This document shows positions 33,801 through 46,161 of a stretch of DNA of 64,000 bases, one piece after another. The stretch is from NCBI GenBank assembly GCA_031216445.1, contig CM062218.1:23902001-23966000 (forward strand), given 5' to 3'. Under the pieces are notes generated by a model, which did no database searches, was not told where the DNA came from, and worked only from the letters and a program-made list of their open reading frames with translations. A program made the translations under genes and the position numbers. Every line of letters begins with the position of its first letter. The first letter of the stretch is position 1. The stretch is from Lateolabrax maculatus (taxonomy: Eukaryota; Chordata; Actinopteri; Acropomatiformes; Lateolabracidae).

Positions 33801-34386
33801 TGTACACATTAATTAATTGTAAATCTAAGGAGCAGGAGTCCAGGCTGAAAAGTCAGTGTCACTGTTTAAGAATATATGGACCTTGTGGACCATAGCTTTA
33901 GTTTAATCATACCACATTTATTTTGTTGGTTATATTGTAACAATCCAGTGTGAACACATATTTAAAACCATATTCCCTAGCAAATGCTTTCAACATTAAA
34001 AATGAATGTTTTAGAAGAGCATAAATTGCCATGCTGAAGAATGTGTGTGTGTGTCTTTGTAGGGTACAGCGAGAGACGAGGCCCTAGAATGCACTGTCGG
34101 TGTGCTGACAGTTGTCAGTGAAGATAATCCTCATGAGGGTCCAAGTTCAGTAGACCTCCAGCCCATCTCCACTGCCATCATTCTGGAGGGAGGTATCATC
34201 ATGGATCATATAAAAAAACTTGCCTCAGGCAGTTTGTCTGTTATTTGGGCTTACATATGCTTTGCATTTGGATTACCCAAAATGCATGGCAAATACACTC
34301 AACTTCATTCAGACTGTGATGCTTGGACTGGGAAAGAAAACCTCCCACCAAAACTGTTAACTTTGAAGAACAGTCTACTGGGTTAG
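30887..34386 (+). pseudogene. C2H2 zinc-finger/SAMD3-like chimeric gene, unit 1
   Basis: The 258-codon frame opens at 30842, but exon 3 begins after 'tcttttcag' (30860), so MQWSCKYC at 30887 is the likely start. Residues 1 to about 130 are C2H2-type fingers (CKYC...HYRLKH, CLYKECLCTF...H, CQLC...H, CPYQGC...H). A 'AVFLKMSSILNISENALQEV' helix follows. In-frame TAA (31616) and TGA (about 31723) interrupt; the same frame then gives VYIPILKMLQ and LYIDDFEVAKPLG, resembling a transposase-type core. A frameshift at about 32010 leads to a SAMD3-like PB1 end (EDDIRKLTLNERPQS) and 'KHDILEKLAETMYSFKAYP'. Another shift at about 32690 leads to KRPKRGEANYLPNLP and RWPALFTDR. Spliced exons follow at 33183-33341, 33502-33594 and 34063-34386, the last with two further shifts. 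Not expected to yield a full protein. Confidence 0.75.
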
Positions 34387-35738
34387 ACCAGTAAAGAGCC
34401 ATCAGCTGTCAGATAGCACTTTGTAAATTATGCAGCAGTTAATGTTCTCCTGTTATCAGAGAAAGTTTTATGCTTTCATGCAACTGAGCTGGCTTGTTTA
34501 TGATCTCAAAAAAAAAAAAAATTCTATTAAAGTGTACCATGTTATGCTAGTATGCTAATGGTGGAAATAGCGCCACCTTGTGTTGCAAAGAGTTGTTAGA
34601 TAATGTTGTCAGAAAGGAAACCTAGCAAGGTTGACCTGTTTACATTTGTGTTTTGGGAAAACTTTTAATTATAGTAGTTATAATGTAGTACAAATACAAA
34701 ACCCAAGGAGTGATGTTTTTCTGTGTTGGTTTAAACCTTGGACTGATGCTCGCTTTGGGACACAAAAGCATTTGTTGTACTTTCAGTTTTGATCAGAAAT
34801 GCAATGATTTTGCATGCACTGAAGTCCTGTAATTATCAGGTGTTTACCTGTTTAATATTGTGAGACTGTTACATGCATAGAATTAGCTCACAAAAATGTG
34901 GTTTTATTTTTGCCATGTCCATGTCATGTTCTACAGTCAAATCAAACCACAAGTTTGTTGTTTAGCTGCTGTTTTGTACTTGAATGTACAAGAAAGTGAT
35001 ACTTGGGAACAGAACACTTGAGGCTGAATAATAGATTTAATGCATATTGTTATTACAATAGCCTAACAGACATAGATCACACTATGAGCAATTTTACAAC
35101 TAGCTTTAAAATACATTAAATATGACAAGAGGATAGAGAACAGTAATTTTATTGTTTATTGTAAGGTTATTACATGAGTGATAAAACACACATTTTATAT
35201 TGGAGAATTGGAATCAAAAGTAACAATATCGAACATTTATTGTTCAGCCTAGATCTGTCAGTGATGCAATTATTTTTTTAATAAATGTTGTAATGCAGCT
35301 GAACAAACCCAGTGAGTGTTCTTTTAAAGTATATGTTTGTGGTGTTTTTCCCTTTATTAGGTAATAACAGCTAAAATAGATAAGAAATGGGAGAAGGACA
35401 AGGACCCATTCAAGGAAATTGGTTTGTTTAATTTAACTGAACTGAAATGAACTGAAAAAAAATGAGTGAGTAGTAAGTAGTAGGTATCATAATTCTAAGT
35501 GGGGTTAAATTTGTATCAAGCAGTCCACACAAAATGAAAAAATTAAGTTAACACTAAGCATGGCTATTAAGTTACATGAACTTTTTTTTTTTTTTTTTAG
35601 TTGTACTACTTGATTTGGTACTGCACACTTAAAATAAACAAGCTTTTCTAACTCACTATTCTTAAGATTACTTTGCTTAATTTGCAACGAGTTTGCATAC
35701 TTTTTTTAAGTAAGGTCAACTAATTAGATTTTACAGTG

Positions 35739-36287
35739 AGTATACGTACACACATCTCCCGCAGAGCTATGTTGAAAGTCCCTCAATATTCAGTCGAGTA
35801 TTGGCTAATGACCTGCAACACCTAGACGTGTCCAGTACAGTACTACAATATGTAGATGATCTCTTGATATGTAGCACCTCCAAAGCTCAATGTGCACAAG
35901 ACTCAGTCTCAGCCCTGATGGCTTTAGAAAAGGGGGCTCACAAGGTGAGTAAAAATAAATTACAGTTTTGCCAGACACAGGTTGAATACTTAGGTAGACA
36001 ACTCTGTGGCACTAAATGAGCTATAGTGCCCTCACAAATTGAGGCAGTATCGAAAGCTCCCAAACCACAAACGGTGAGACACATGTCGTCATTTCTGCCA
36101 TCTCAGCTTTACTAGAAGCCATACACCATCCAAAAGTGTTAGCCATCATTAAATGCGTAGCTCATCAAAAAACGAATTCCCTGATAGCTAAAGGCAACAA
36201 CTTAGCAGATGAAGCCGCAAAACGCATAGCTACACCCACCTGTATAGGACCACTGCTAGTAGCTGGAGATTGTGAACCACTGACAAA

Positions 36288-36323
<36 letters not shown>

Positions 36324-36633
36324 CTATATATATATATATATATATATGAGCTATATATATGTGCTGCTATGTAATAGCAGCACAACATCAGGCAAGTCCA
36401 TATGCACATTCTGTATGGGCAAAAAGGGGGGCAAGTATAATCACTGAAGAAGGTCCATCACATGGGCTATGGCGAAGTGCACATGGACATATTGTCCTCC
36501 CAACATCTTTGGTACAGGTTGCTACACGTAGTGCGCATGGTCAGGACCATTGCACAAGTGGGGAGGTGTTGAGACGCCTTCAAGCAGTCTGGTGGTCACC
36601 ATTTTTCCGACCTGCGTTTGTAGCTGAGACAAT
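35739..36633 (+). pseudogene. ERV B RT/RNase H/integrase fragment, unit 1
   Basis: It resumes the RT frame split by element B: SYVESPSIFSRVLANDLQ, the catalytic QYVDDLLIC and QVEYLGRQLCG, then a stop. An internal deletion joins to the end of RNase H (IIKCVAHQKTNSLIAKGNN...DEAAKR at 36136 onward). A TA microsatellite with a gtgctgcta/tagcagcac hairpin (36290-36383) interrupts. The integrase N-terminus follows (ITEEGPSHGLWRSAHGHIV, GEVLRRL, VWWSPFFRP). The unit ends at the tandem join. Confidence 0.8.
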
Positions 36634-36780
36634 TTTGCAAGGAAGGTTTTTTTCTGTTGCTCTGGTATTTCAAGTCTGATACTGCATGTTAGTGTTTTTG
36701 TTTTTTGTTTCTATTTTGCCGGGCTTGATGCTAAAATGATCTTTTCTTTTCAGATTTTTCAAGAAGACAAAAAACTTCCT

Positions 36781-39700
36781 ATGCAGTGGTTGTGTAAGTA
36801 CTGCACATTTTGTGCTGAAAAGAGGTGCTTCTTACTTAAGCATTACCGCTTAAAACACGGGTGCCACACTCGAATATCACCACTACCGTGCCTTTATAAG
36901 GAGTGCCTGTGCACATTTAAATCTTTCAATGCACTCAAAGTCCACTTATCAACATGGCACACTCAAAAGGACCTGGGGAACGTGGGTGAAACTGCTTTCC
37001 ATTGTCAGCTGTGTGACTTTGTGGAGCCTTGCACTGGAGCTGACTTTTTTACCCATTTACGAAGACATTTGAAGCTGAAGCAAAAGGTTTCCTGTCCATA
37101 TCAAGGCTGTAGCTTTCAGAGCAATGTTTATTCAACCTTTAATGCACATAAAAGCAAAGAACATCAAGACCACAATAAGATGGCATTCAAACCTGAAATT
37201 GTGTCACATAATGTACTTGAGGTACCTCCACCTAATATAAATATTCAACCTGAGGATAGTGCCCCTGAAACTGATCAGGTTGAGTTTGAGGTTACTGAGC
37301 TCAATGAAGATGTGGGAGACTTGGAGAGTCAGTTGGAACATAATGTAGCTGCTGTTTTTCTGAAAATGTCATCGATTCTTAACATCTCTGAAAATGCCCT
37401 GCAAGAAGTTATAGAGCAGATCAACCAAATTTATGTGCTTTCACAGCCATTGTTACATACCTCGGTTGGAAAAATACTAAATCAACATTGTGGAGATGTT
37501 GAGGACTCTTAAGTGAGTGAGATAGCTAAAGTATTTACTGAGAATAATGTATTCCTGAAATTCACTTCTACTAGGGGGTCATTGTCAACCACTAGCAAGC
37601 GAACATCATACATTTGAAAAGAATTCTCAGTGGTGACGCCTATTGAGTTTGTCCTAAAAAATGACAGGCAGACAGTTGTGTATATCCCCATACTAAAAAT
37701 GCTGCAGACATTACTAAACAATGGAGAAATTTTAGATAAGGCCATGTCATCTGAGACAAATTTGTCACAAGGATACAGATCTCACAGGGATGGTTACCGG
37801 TTTAAAGACAATTCTCTCTTGACAGAGGAAGAATTCAGGATTGCTCTTTTCTTGTACATAGATGATTTTGAGGTGGCTAAGCCCTTGGGAACCTCCAGAA
37901 AGAAACACAAGCTGCCATCTACTGGGTACTTGGAAATCTACACCCTAAATATCGCTCCTCTCTTCATTCCATTCAGCTTGCTCTACTCATCATCGCTGAA
38001 GATGATATCAGGAAGTTGACTTTAAATGAGAGACCACAGTCTATTGAAGAATTAAAAGTGCAACTGGTAGATAAACTGTCACTGCAGTATGACTTTAAAC
38101 TGCAGTATGAAGATCAAGACTTCCATAATGCCCTCTGCAATTTGACTGAAATAACTGATTTACCTGAAAGAGCTACGCTCAAAATCATCCCTCTTGTGAC
38201 TCTCCATTTAACCGCATTGTCATCACCCACCACAACATCAGACACTGAGTGTAGCACAGCAGACACTGAGATCCTGTCGACAGGAAGAGCATCACCATCG
38301 CTAAGACAACAGTGGCCAGATTTCTTTGACATACCCAATTTCTCAGTTGATGTTGACTATAGACTCAGACAGGCAGATCTTGCCTTTATGAAGGATGGAA
38401 CACGTATGACTCTACCACGAGATATGAAGCATGACATACTAGAAAAGCTTGCTGAGACGATGTACAGTATCAAGGCTTACCCTAAAGATGATGACTTCAG
38501 CAGTGTTGCAAAAGCACTAATTAGCAAACACCCCTGCCTCACTGAGCCTGGACCACACAGATGGTATGGCTGGAAAAACAGCCTTAAATTATCGCACAAA
38601 GCTTCAAAAAGCTGGATGTGAGGATGTAGCAATCAATGGAGGCAAAAGAAGTAAAGGCAACCCAGAAGGAGAATCCTCAAGCAAGAATATCAAACGGCCA
38701 AAAAGAGGTGAAGCAAACTACCTACCTAACTTACCTGAAGGACATGATGAAACAAGCCTTGAAAATGCCAGAAAGGTTCTCGTGGAAGAAATGAAGAAGA
38801 AACAACCCAATGGCACTCTCATCTCACAAATGATGGACCAATCATTCCCACTACGCAGACAAGAAATTGTAGAAAAGGAACCTGCTGTACAGAACATTGT
38901 TGAACGATGGCCAGCACTCTTCACAGACAGGTAAACTATTTTTGTTCTCAACCAATAAAATAATGCCTATCAAAAAGAAATTCAAGGTGTGTGGCTAGAA
39001 ATCCAAACACACTTGTTGGAATGTTAACACTTCTGCCATCTCTCCATCCCTACCCACCCCTCTCTCTACTTTTCAGGTGTTTGCTGAGTTCAACAGAATC
39101 GCAAGTAAGAATCTTGAGGGAGACTTCTTTGAGGCTCTGGACCAGTATACCCCACGTTTCATTGAACTTTTCAAAACAAGAAGGGGAACTGTTGGCCAGA
39201 AGCTCAGTGAGCTGATGCAGCACATGAGCTGGATGGTAAGTAGGTTAATTTTGCTTTTGATCTGTGTGATAGTTCATCAATCAAGTTCTAAATGAGATGA
39301 TCCAGCCCAACCTATTCTATTTCCTGTCTGACTTGTGCTTGTGCCTTGCAAATTACTCTGTTAACTGGTCTTTTCTCTCTCTGTGTATCATTAGACACCA
39401 GACGTGACAGTACTTCGCTCTGTTGTCCTCAAAGGCATTCCTATTTTACTTGGTGACGACTCCAGTGAATTCTTCAAGACATGCTCTGTAAGTACTTGCA
39501 CATAAGAAAAAGTTTGGTCTGCATTAAAATAGAACTATATCTGTGCTGACATAGAAGATGTAATTTTATCTGCACAATATACAATATACATTTTGTACAG
39601 TGATTGATGTATTTTGTATGGCAATTCCTCCACAGCTAATCTGAGAGGTATTTAAACAGCCAGTAAATAAAAATGAAATTTGCCACATAAACGTTGTACA

Positions 39701-40279
39701 CATTAATTAATTGTAAATCTAAGGAGCAGGAGTCCAGGCTGAAAAGTCAGTGTCACTGTTTAAGAATATATGGACCTTGTGGACCATAGCTTTAGTTTAA
39801 TCATACCACATTTATTTTGTTGGTTATATTGTAACAATCCAGTGTGAACACATATTTAAAACCATATTCCCTAGCAAATGCTTTCAACATTAAAAATGAA
39901 TGTTTAGAAGAGCATAAATTGCCATGCTGAAGAATGTGTGTGTGTGTCTTTGTAGGGTACAGCGAGAGACGAGGCCCTAGAATGCACTGTCGGTGTGCTG
40001 ACAGTTGTCAGTGAAGATAATCCTCTTGAGGGTCCAAGTTCAGTAGACCTCCAGCCCATCTCCACTGCCATCATTCTGGAGGGAGGTATCATCATGGATC
40101 ATATAAAAAAACTTGCCTCAGGCAGTTTGTCTGTTATTTGGGCTTACATATGCTTTGCATTTGGATTACCCAAAATGCATGGCAAATACACTCAACTTCA
40201 TTCAGACTGTGATGCTTGGACTGGGAAAGAAAACCTCCCACCAAAACTGTTAACTTTGAAGAACAGTCTACTGGGTTAG
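36781..40279 (+). pseudogene. C2H2 zinc-finger/SAMD3-like chimeric gene, unit 2
   Basis: Same structure and same stops and frameshifts as unit 1. It is distinguished by L for S in the first finger (MQWLCKYC), I for F in 'YSIKAYP', a 'gagtgtagc' synonymous change shared with unit 4, and L for H at 'EDNPLEG'. Exons 1 and 2 of element B are missing, so this copy has no native promoter; transcription would need to come from the preceding ERV fragment. Confidence 0.75.
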
Positions 40280-41623
40280 ACCAGTAAAGAGCCATCAGCT
40301 GTCAGATAGCACTTTGTAAATTATGCAGCAGTTAATGTTCTCCTGTTATCAGAGAAAGTTTTATGCTTTCATGCAACTGAGCTGGCTTGTTTATGATCTC
40401 AAAAAAAAAAAAATTCTATTAAAGTGTACCATGTTATGCTAGTATGCTAATGGTGGAAATAGCGCCACCTTGTGTTGCAAAGAGTTGTTAGATAATGTTG
40501 TCAGAAAGGAACCTAGCAAGGTTGACCTGTTTACATTTGTGTTTTGGGAAAACTTTTAATAGTTATAATGTAGTACAAATACAAAACCCAAGGAGTGATG
40601 TTTTTCTGTGTTGGTTTAAACCTTGGACTGATGCTCGCTTTGGGACACAAAAGCATTTGTTGTACTTTCAGTTTTGATCAGAAATGCAATGATTTTGCAT
40701 GCACTGAAGTCCTGTAATTATCAGGTGTTTACCTGTTTAATATTGTGAGACTGTTACATGCATAGAATTAGCTCACAAAAATGTGGTTTTATTTTTGCCA
40801 TGTCCATGTCATGTTCTACAGTCAAATCAAACCACAAGTTTGTTGTTTAGCTGCTGTTTTGTACTTGAATGTACAAGAAAGTGATACTTGGGAACAGAAC
40901 ACTTGAGGCTGAATAATAGATTTAATGCATATTGTTATTACAATAGCCTAACAGACATAGATCACACTATGAGCAATTTTACAACTAGCTTTAAAATACA
41001 TTAAATATGACAAGAGGATAGAGAACAGTAATTTTATTGTTTATTGTAAGGTTATTACATGAGTGATAAAACACACATTTTATATTGGAGAATTGGAATC
41101 AAAAGTAACAATATCGAACATTTATTGTTCAGCCTAGATCTGTCAGTGATGCAATTATTTTTTTAATAAATGTTGTAATGCAGCTGAACAAACCCAGTGA
41201 GTGTTCTTTTAAAGTATATGTTTGTGGTGTTTTTCCCTTTATTAGGTAATAACAGCTAAAATAGATAAGAAATGGGAGAAGGACAAGGACCCATTCAAGG
41301 AAATTGGTTTGTTTAATTTAACTGAACTGAAATGAACTGAAAAAAAATGAGTGAGTAGTAAGTAGTAGGTATCATAATTCTAAGTGGGGTTAAATTTGTA
41401 TCAAGCAGTCCACACAAAATGAAAAAATTAAGTTAACACTAAGCATGGCTATTAAGTTACATGAACTTTTTTTTTTTTTTTTTAGTTGTACTACTTGATT
41501 TGGTACTGCACACTTAAAATAAACAAGCTTTTCTAACTCACTATTCTTAAGATTACTTTGCTTAATTTGCAACGAGTTTGCATACTTTTTTTAAGTAAGG
41601 TCAACTAATTAGATTTTACAGTG

Positions 41624-42172
41624 AGTATACGTACACACATCTCCCGCAGAGCTATGTTGAAAGTCCCTCAATATTCAGTCGAGTATTGGCTAATGACCTG
41701 CAACACCTAGACGTGTCCAGTACAGTACTACAATATGTAGATGATCTCTTGATATGTAGCACCTCCAAAGCTCAATGTGCACAAGACTCAGTCTCAGCCC
41801 TGATGGCTTTAGAAAAGGGGGCTCACAAGGTGAGTAAAAATAAATTACAGTTTTGCCAGACACAGGTTGAATACTTAGGTAGACAACTCTGTGGCACTAA
41901 ATGAGCTATAGTGCCCTCACAAATTGAGGCAGTATCGAAAGCTCCCAAACCACAAACGGTGAGACACATGTCGTCATTTCTGCCATCTCAGCTTTACTAG
42001 AAGCCATACACCATCCAAAAGTGTTAGCCATCATTAAATGCGTAGCTCATCAAAAAACGAATTCCCTGATAGCTAAAGGCAACAACTTAGCAGATGAAGC
42101 CGCAAAACGCATAGCTACACCCACCTGTATAGGACCACTGCTAGTAGCTGGAGATTGTGAACCACTGACAAA

Positions 42173-42232
<60 letters not shown>

Positions 42233-42515
42233 CTATATATATGTGCTGCTATGTAATAGCAGCACAACATCAGGCAAGTCCATATGCACATTCTGTATGG
42301 GCAAAAAGGGGGGCAAGTATAATCACTGAAGAAGGTCCATCACATGGGCTATGGCGAAGTGCACATGGACATATTGTCCTCCCAACATCTTTGGTACAGG
42401 TTGCTACACGTAGTGCGCATGGTCAGGACCATTGCACAAGTGGGGAGGTGTTGAGACGCCTTCAAGCAGTCTGGTGGTCACCATTTTTCCGACCTGCGTT
42501 TGTAGCTGAGACAAT
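41624..42515 (+). pseudogene. ERV B RT/RNase H/integrase fragment, unit 2
   Basis: Copy of 35739-36633 with a long uninterrupted TA run (42175-42229). Confidence 0.8.
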
Positions 42516-42662
42516 TTTGCAAGGAAGGTTTTTTTCTGTTGCTCTGGTATTTCAAGTCTGATACTGCATGTTAGTGTTTTTGTTTTTTGTTTCTATTTTG
42601 CCGGGCTTGATGCTAAAATGATCTTTTCTTTTCAGATTTTTCAAGAAGACAAAAAACTTCCT

Positions 42663-45600
42663 ATGCAGTGGTCGTGTAAGTACTGCACATTTTGTGCTGA
42701 AAAGAGGTGCTTCTTACTTAAGCATTACCGCTTAAAACACGGGTGCCACACTCGAATATCACCACTACCGTGCCTTTATAAGGAGTGCCTGTGCACATTT
42801 AAATCTTTCAATGCACTCAAAGTCCACTTATCAACATGGCACACTCAAAAGGACCTGGGGAACGTGGGTGAAACTGCTTTCCATTGTCAGCTGTGTGACT
42901 TTGTGGAGCCTTGCACTGGAGCTGACTTTTTTACCCATTTACGAAGACATTTGAAGCTGAAGCAAAAGGTTTCCTGTCCATATCAAGGCTGTAGCTTTCA
43001 GAGCAATGTTTATTCAACCTTTAATGCACATAAAAGCAAAGAACATCAAGACCACAATAAGATGGCATTCAAACCTGAAATTGTGTCACATAATGTACTT
43101 GAGGTACCTCCACCTAATATAAATATTCAACCTGAGGATAGTGCCCCTGAAACTGATCAGGTTGAGTTTGAGGTTACTGAGCTCAATGAAGATGTGGGAG
43201 ACTTGGAGAGTCAGTTGGAACATAATGTAGCTGCTGTTTTTCTGAAAATGTCATCGATTCTTAACATCTCTGAAAATGCCCTGCAAGAAGTTATAGAGCA
43301 GATCAACCAAATTTATGTGCTTTCACAGCCATTGTTACATACCTCGGTTGGAAAAATACTAAATCAACATTGTGGAGATGTTGAGGACTCTTAAGTGAGT
43401 GAGATAGCTAAAGTATTTACTGAGAATAATGTATTCCTGAAGTTCACTTCTACTAGGGGGTCATTGTCAACCACTAGCAAGCGAACATCATACATTTGAA
43501 AAGAATTCTCAGTGGTGACGCCTATTGAGTTTGTCCTAAAAAATGACAGGCAGACAGTTGTGTATATCCCCATACTAAAAATGCTGCAGACATTACTAAA
43601 CAATGGAGAAATTTTAGATAAGGCCATGTCATCTGAGACAAATTTGTCACAAGGATACAGATCTCACAGGGATGGTTACCGGTTTAAAGACAATTCTCTC
43701 TTGACAGAGGAAGAATTCAGGATTGCTCTTTTCTTGTACATAGATGATTTTGAGGTGGCTAAGCCCTTGGGAACCTCCAGAAAGAAACACAAGCTGCCAT
43801 CTACTGGGTACTTGGAAATCTACACCCTAAATATCGCTCCTCTCTTCATTCCATTCAGCTTGCTCTACTCATCATCGCTGAAGATGATATCAGGAAGTTG
43901 ACTTTAAATGAGAGACCACAGTCTATTGAAGAATTAAAAGTGCAACTGGTAGATAAACTGTCACTGCAGTATGACTTTAAACTGCAGTATGAAGATCAAG
44001 ACTTCCATAATGCCCTCTGCAATTTGACTGAAATAACTGATTTACCTGAAAGAGCTACGCTCAAAATCATCCCTCTTGTGACTCTCCATTTAACCGCATT
44101 GTCATCACCCACCACAACATCAGACACTGAGTGCAGCACAGCAGACACTGAGATCCTGTCGACAGGAAGAGCATCACCATCGCTAAGACAACAGTGGCCA
44201 GATTTCTTTGACATACCCAATTTCTCAGTTGATGTTGACTATAGACTCAGACAGGCAGATCTTGCCTTTATGAAGGATGGAACACGTATGACTCTACCAC
44301 GAGATATGAAGCATGACATACTAGAAAAGCTTGCTGAGACGATGTACAGTTTCAAGGCTTACCCTAAAGATGATGACTTCAGCAGTGTTGCAAAAGCACT
44401 AATTAGCAAACACCCCTGCCTCACTGAGCCTGGACCACACAGATGGTATGGCTGGAAAAACAGCCTTAAATTATCGCACAAAGCTTCAAAAAGCTGGATG
44501 TGAGGATGTAGCAATCAATGGAGGCAAAAGAAGTAAAGGCAACCCAGAAGGAGAATCCTCAAGCAAGAATATCAAACGGCCAAAAAGAGGTGAAGCAAAC
44601 TACCTACCTAACTTACCTGAAGGACATGATGAAACAAGCCTTGAAAATGCCAGAAAGGTTCTCGTGGAAGAAATGAAGAAGAAACAACCCAATGGCACTC
44701 TCATCTCACAAATGATGGACCAATCATTCCCACTACGCAGACAAGAAATTGTAGAAAAGGAACCTGCTGTACAGAACATTGTTGAACGATGGCCAGCACT
44801 CTTCACAGACAGGTAAACTATTTTTGTTCTCAACCAATAAAATAATGCCTATCAAAAAGAAATTCAAGGTGTGTGGCTAGAAATCCAAACACACTTGTTG
44901 GAATGTTAACACTTCTGCCATCTCTCCATCCCTACCCACCCCTCTCTCTACTTTTCAGGTGTTTGCTGAGTTCAACAGAATCGCAAGTAAGAATCTTGAG
45001 GGAGACTTCTTTGAGGCTCTGGACCAGTATACCCCACGTTTCATTGAACTTTTCAAAACAAGAAGGGGAACTGTTGGCCAGAAGCTCAGTGAGCTGATGC
45101 AGCACATGAGCTGGATGGTAAGTAGGTTAATTTTGCTTTTGATCTGTGTGATAGTTCATCAATCAAGTTCTAAATGAGATGATCCAGCCCAACCTATTCT
45201 ATTTCCTGTCTGACTTGTGCTTGTGCCTTGCAAATTACTCTGTTAACTGGTCTTTTCTCTCTCTGTGTATCATTAGACACCAGACGTGACAGTACTTCGC
45301 TCTGTTGTCCTCAAAGGCATTCCTATTTTACTTGGTGACGACTCCAGTGAATTCTTCAAGACATGCTCTGTAAGTACTTGCACATAAGAAAAAGTTTGGT
45401 CTGCATTAAAATAGAACTATATCTGTGCTGACATAGAAGATGTAATTTTATCTGCACAATATACAATATACATTTTGTACAGTGATTGATGTATTTTGTA
45501 TGGCAATTCCTCCACAGCTAATCTGAGAGGTATTTAAACAGCCAGTAAATAAAAATGAAATTTGCCACATAAACGTTGTACACATTAATTAATTGTAAAT

Positions 45601-46161
45601 CTAAGGAGCAGGAGTCCAGGCTGAAAAGTCAGTGTCACTGTTTAAGAATATATGGACCTTGTGGACCATAGCTTTAGTTTAATCATACCACATTTATTTT
45701 GTTGGTTATATTGTAACAATCCAGTGTGAACACATATTTAAAACCATATTCCCTAGCAAATGCTTTCAACATTAAAAATGAATGTTTAGAAGAGCATAAA
45801 TTGCCATGCTGAAGAATGTGTGTGTGTGTCTTTGTAGGGTACAGCGAGAGACGAGGCCCTAGAATGCACTGTCGGTGTGCTGACAGTTGTCAGTGAAGAT
45901 AATCCTCTTGAGGGTCCAAGTTCAGTAGACCTCCAGCCCATCTCCACTGCCATCATTCTGGAGGGAGGTATCATCATGGATCATATAAAAAAACTTGCCT
46001 CAGGCAGTTTGTCTGTTATTTGGGCTTACATATGCTTTGCATTTGGATTACCCAAAATGCATGGCAAATACACTCAACTTCATTCAGACTGTGATGCTTG
46101 GACTGGGAAAGAAAACCTCCCACCAAAACTGTTAACTTTGAAGAACAGTCTACTGGGTTAG
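42663..46161 (+). pseudogene. C2H2 zinc-finger/SAMD3-like chimeric gene, unit 3
   Basis: Same lesions as unit 1. S in the first finger as in units 1 and 5. A 'gaagttcac' variant after the first stop is shared only with unit 5. 'EDNPLEG' as in units 2 and 4. Confidence 0.75.

Larger units (their letters stand above)
28371..35738 (+). mobile_element. Element B: TIR transposon carrying C2H2/SAMD3-like gene
   Basis: The left end is CACTGTAAATGC and the right end is ...ATTTTACAGTG. The flanks are AGTA on both sides (28367-28370 and 35739-35742). Joining the flanks restores the ERV B RT codons CAG-CAG-TAT-ACG without a frame change, which proves the insertion. The 7.4-kb element holds a GC-rich promoter/first exon, a fish interspersed repeat (28555-28870), a long-TIR MITE (29568-30192), exon 2 (30589-30635) and the chimeric gene (30887-34386). 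From about 30738 rightward it was amplified into the tandem array. Compared with element A it shares the TIR start, gene order and gene orientation. Confidence 0.8.

Noticed and set aside
35505..35687. Minus-strand 60-codon ORF with a lysine run near the element B right end
   Set aside because: The lysines come from a poly-T tract in non-coding subterminal DNA; length varies with the tract.
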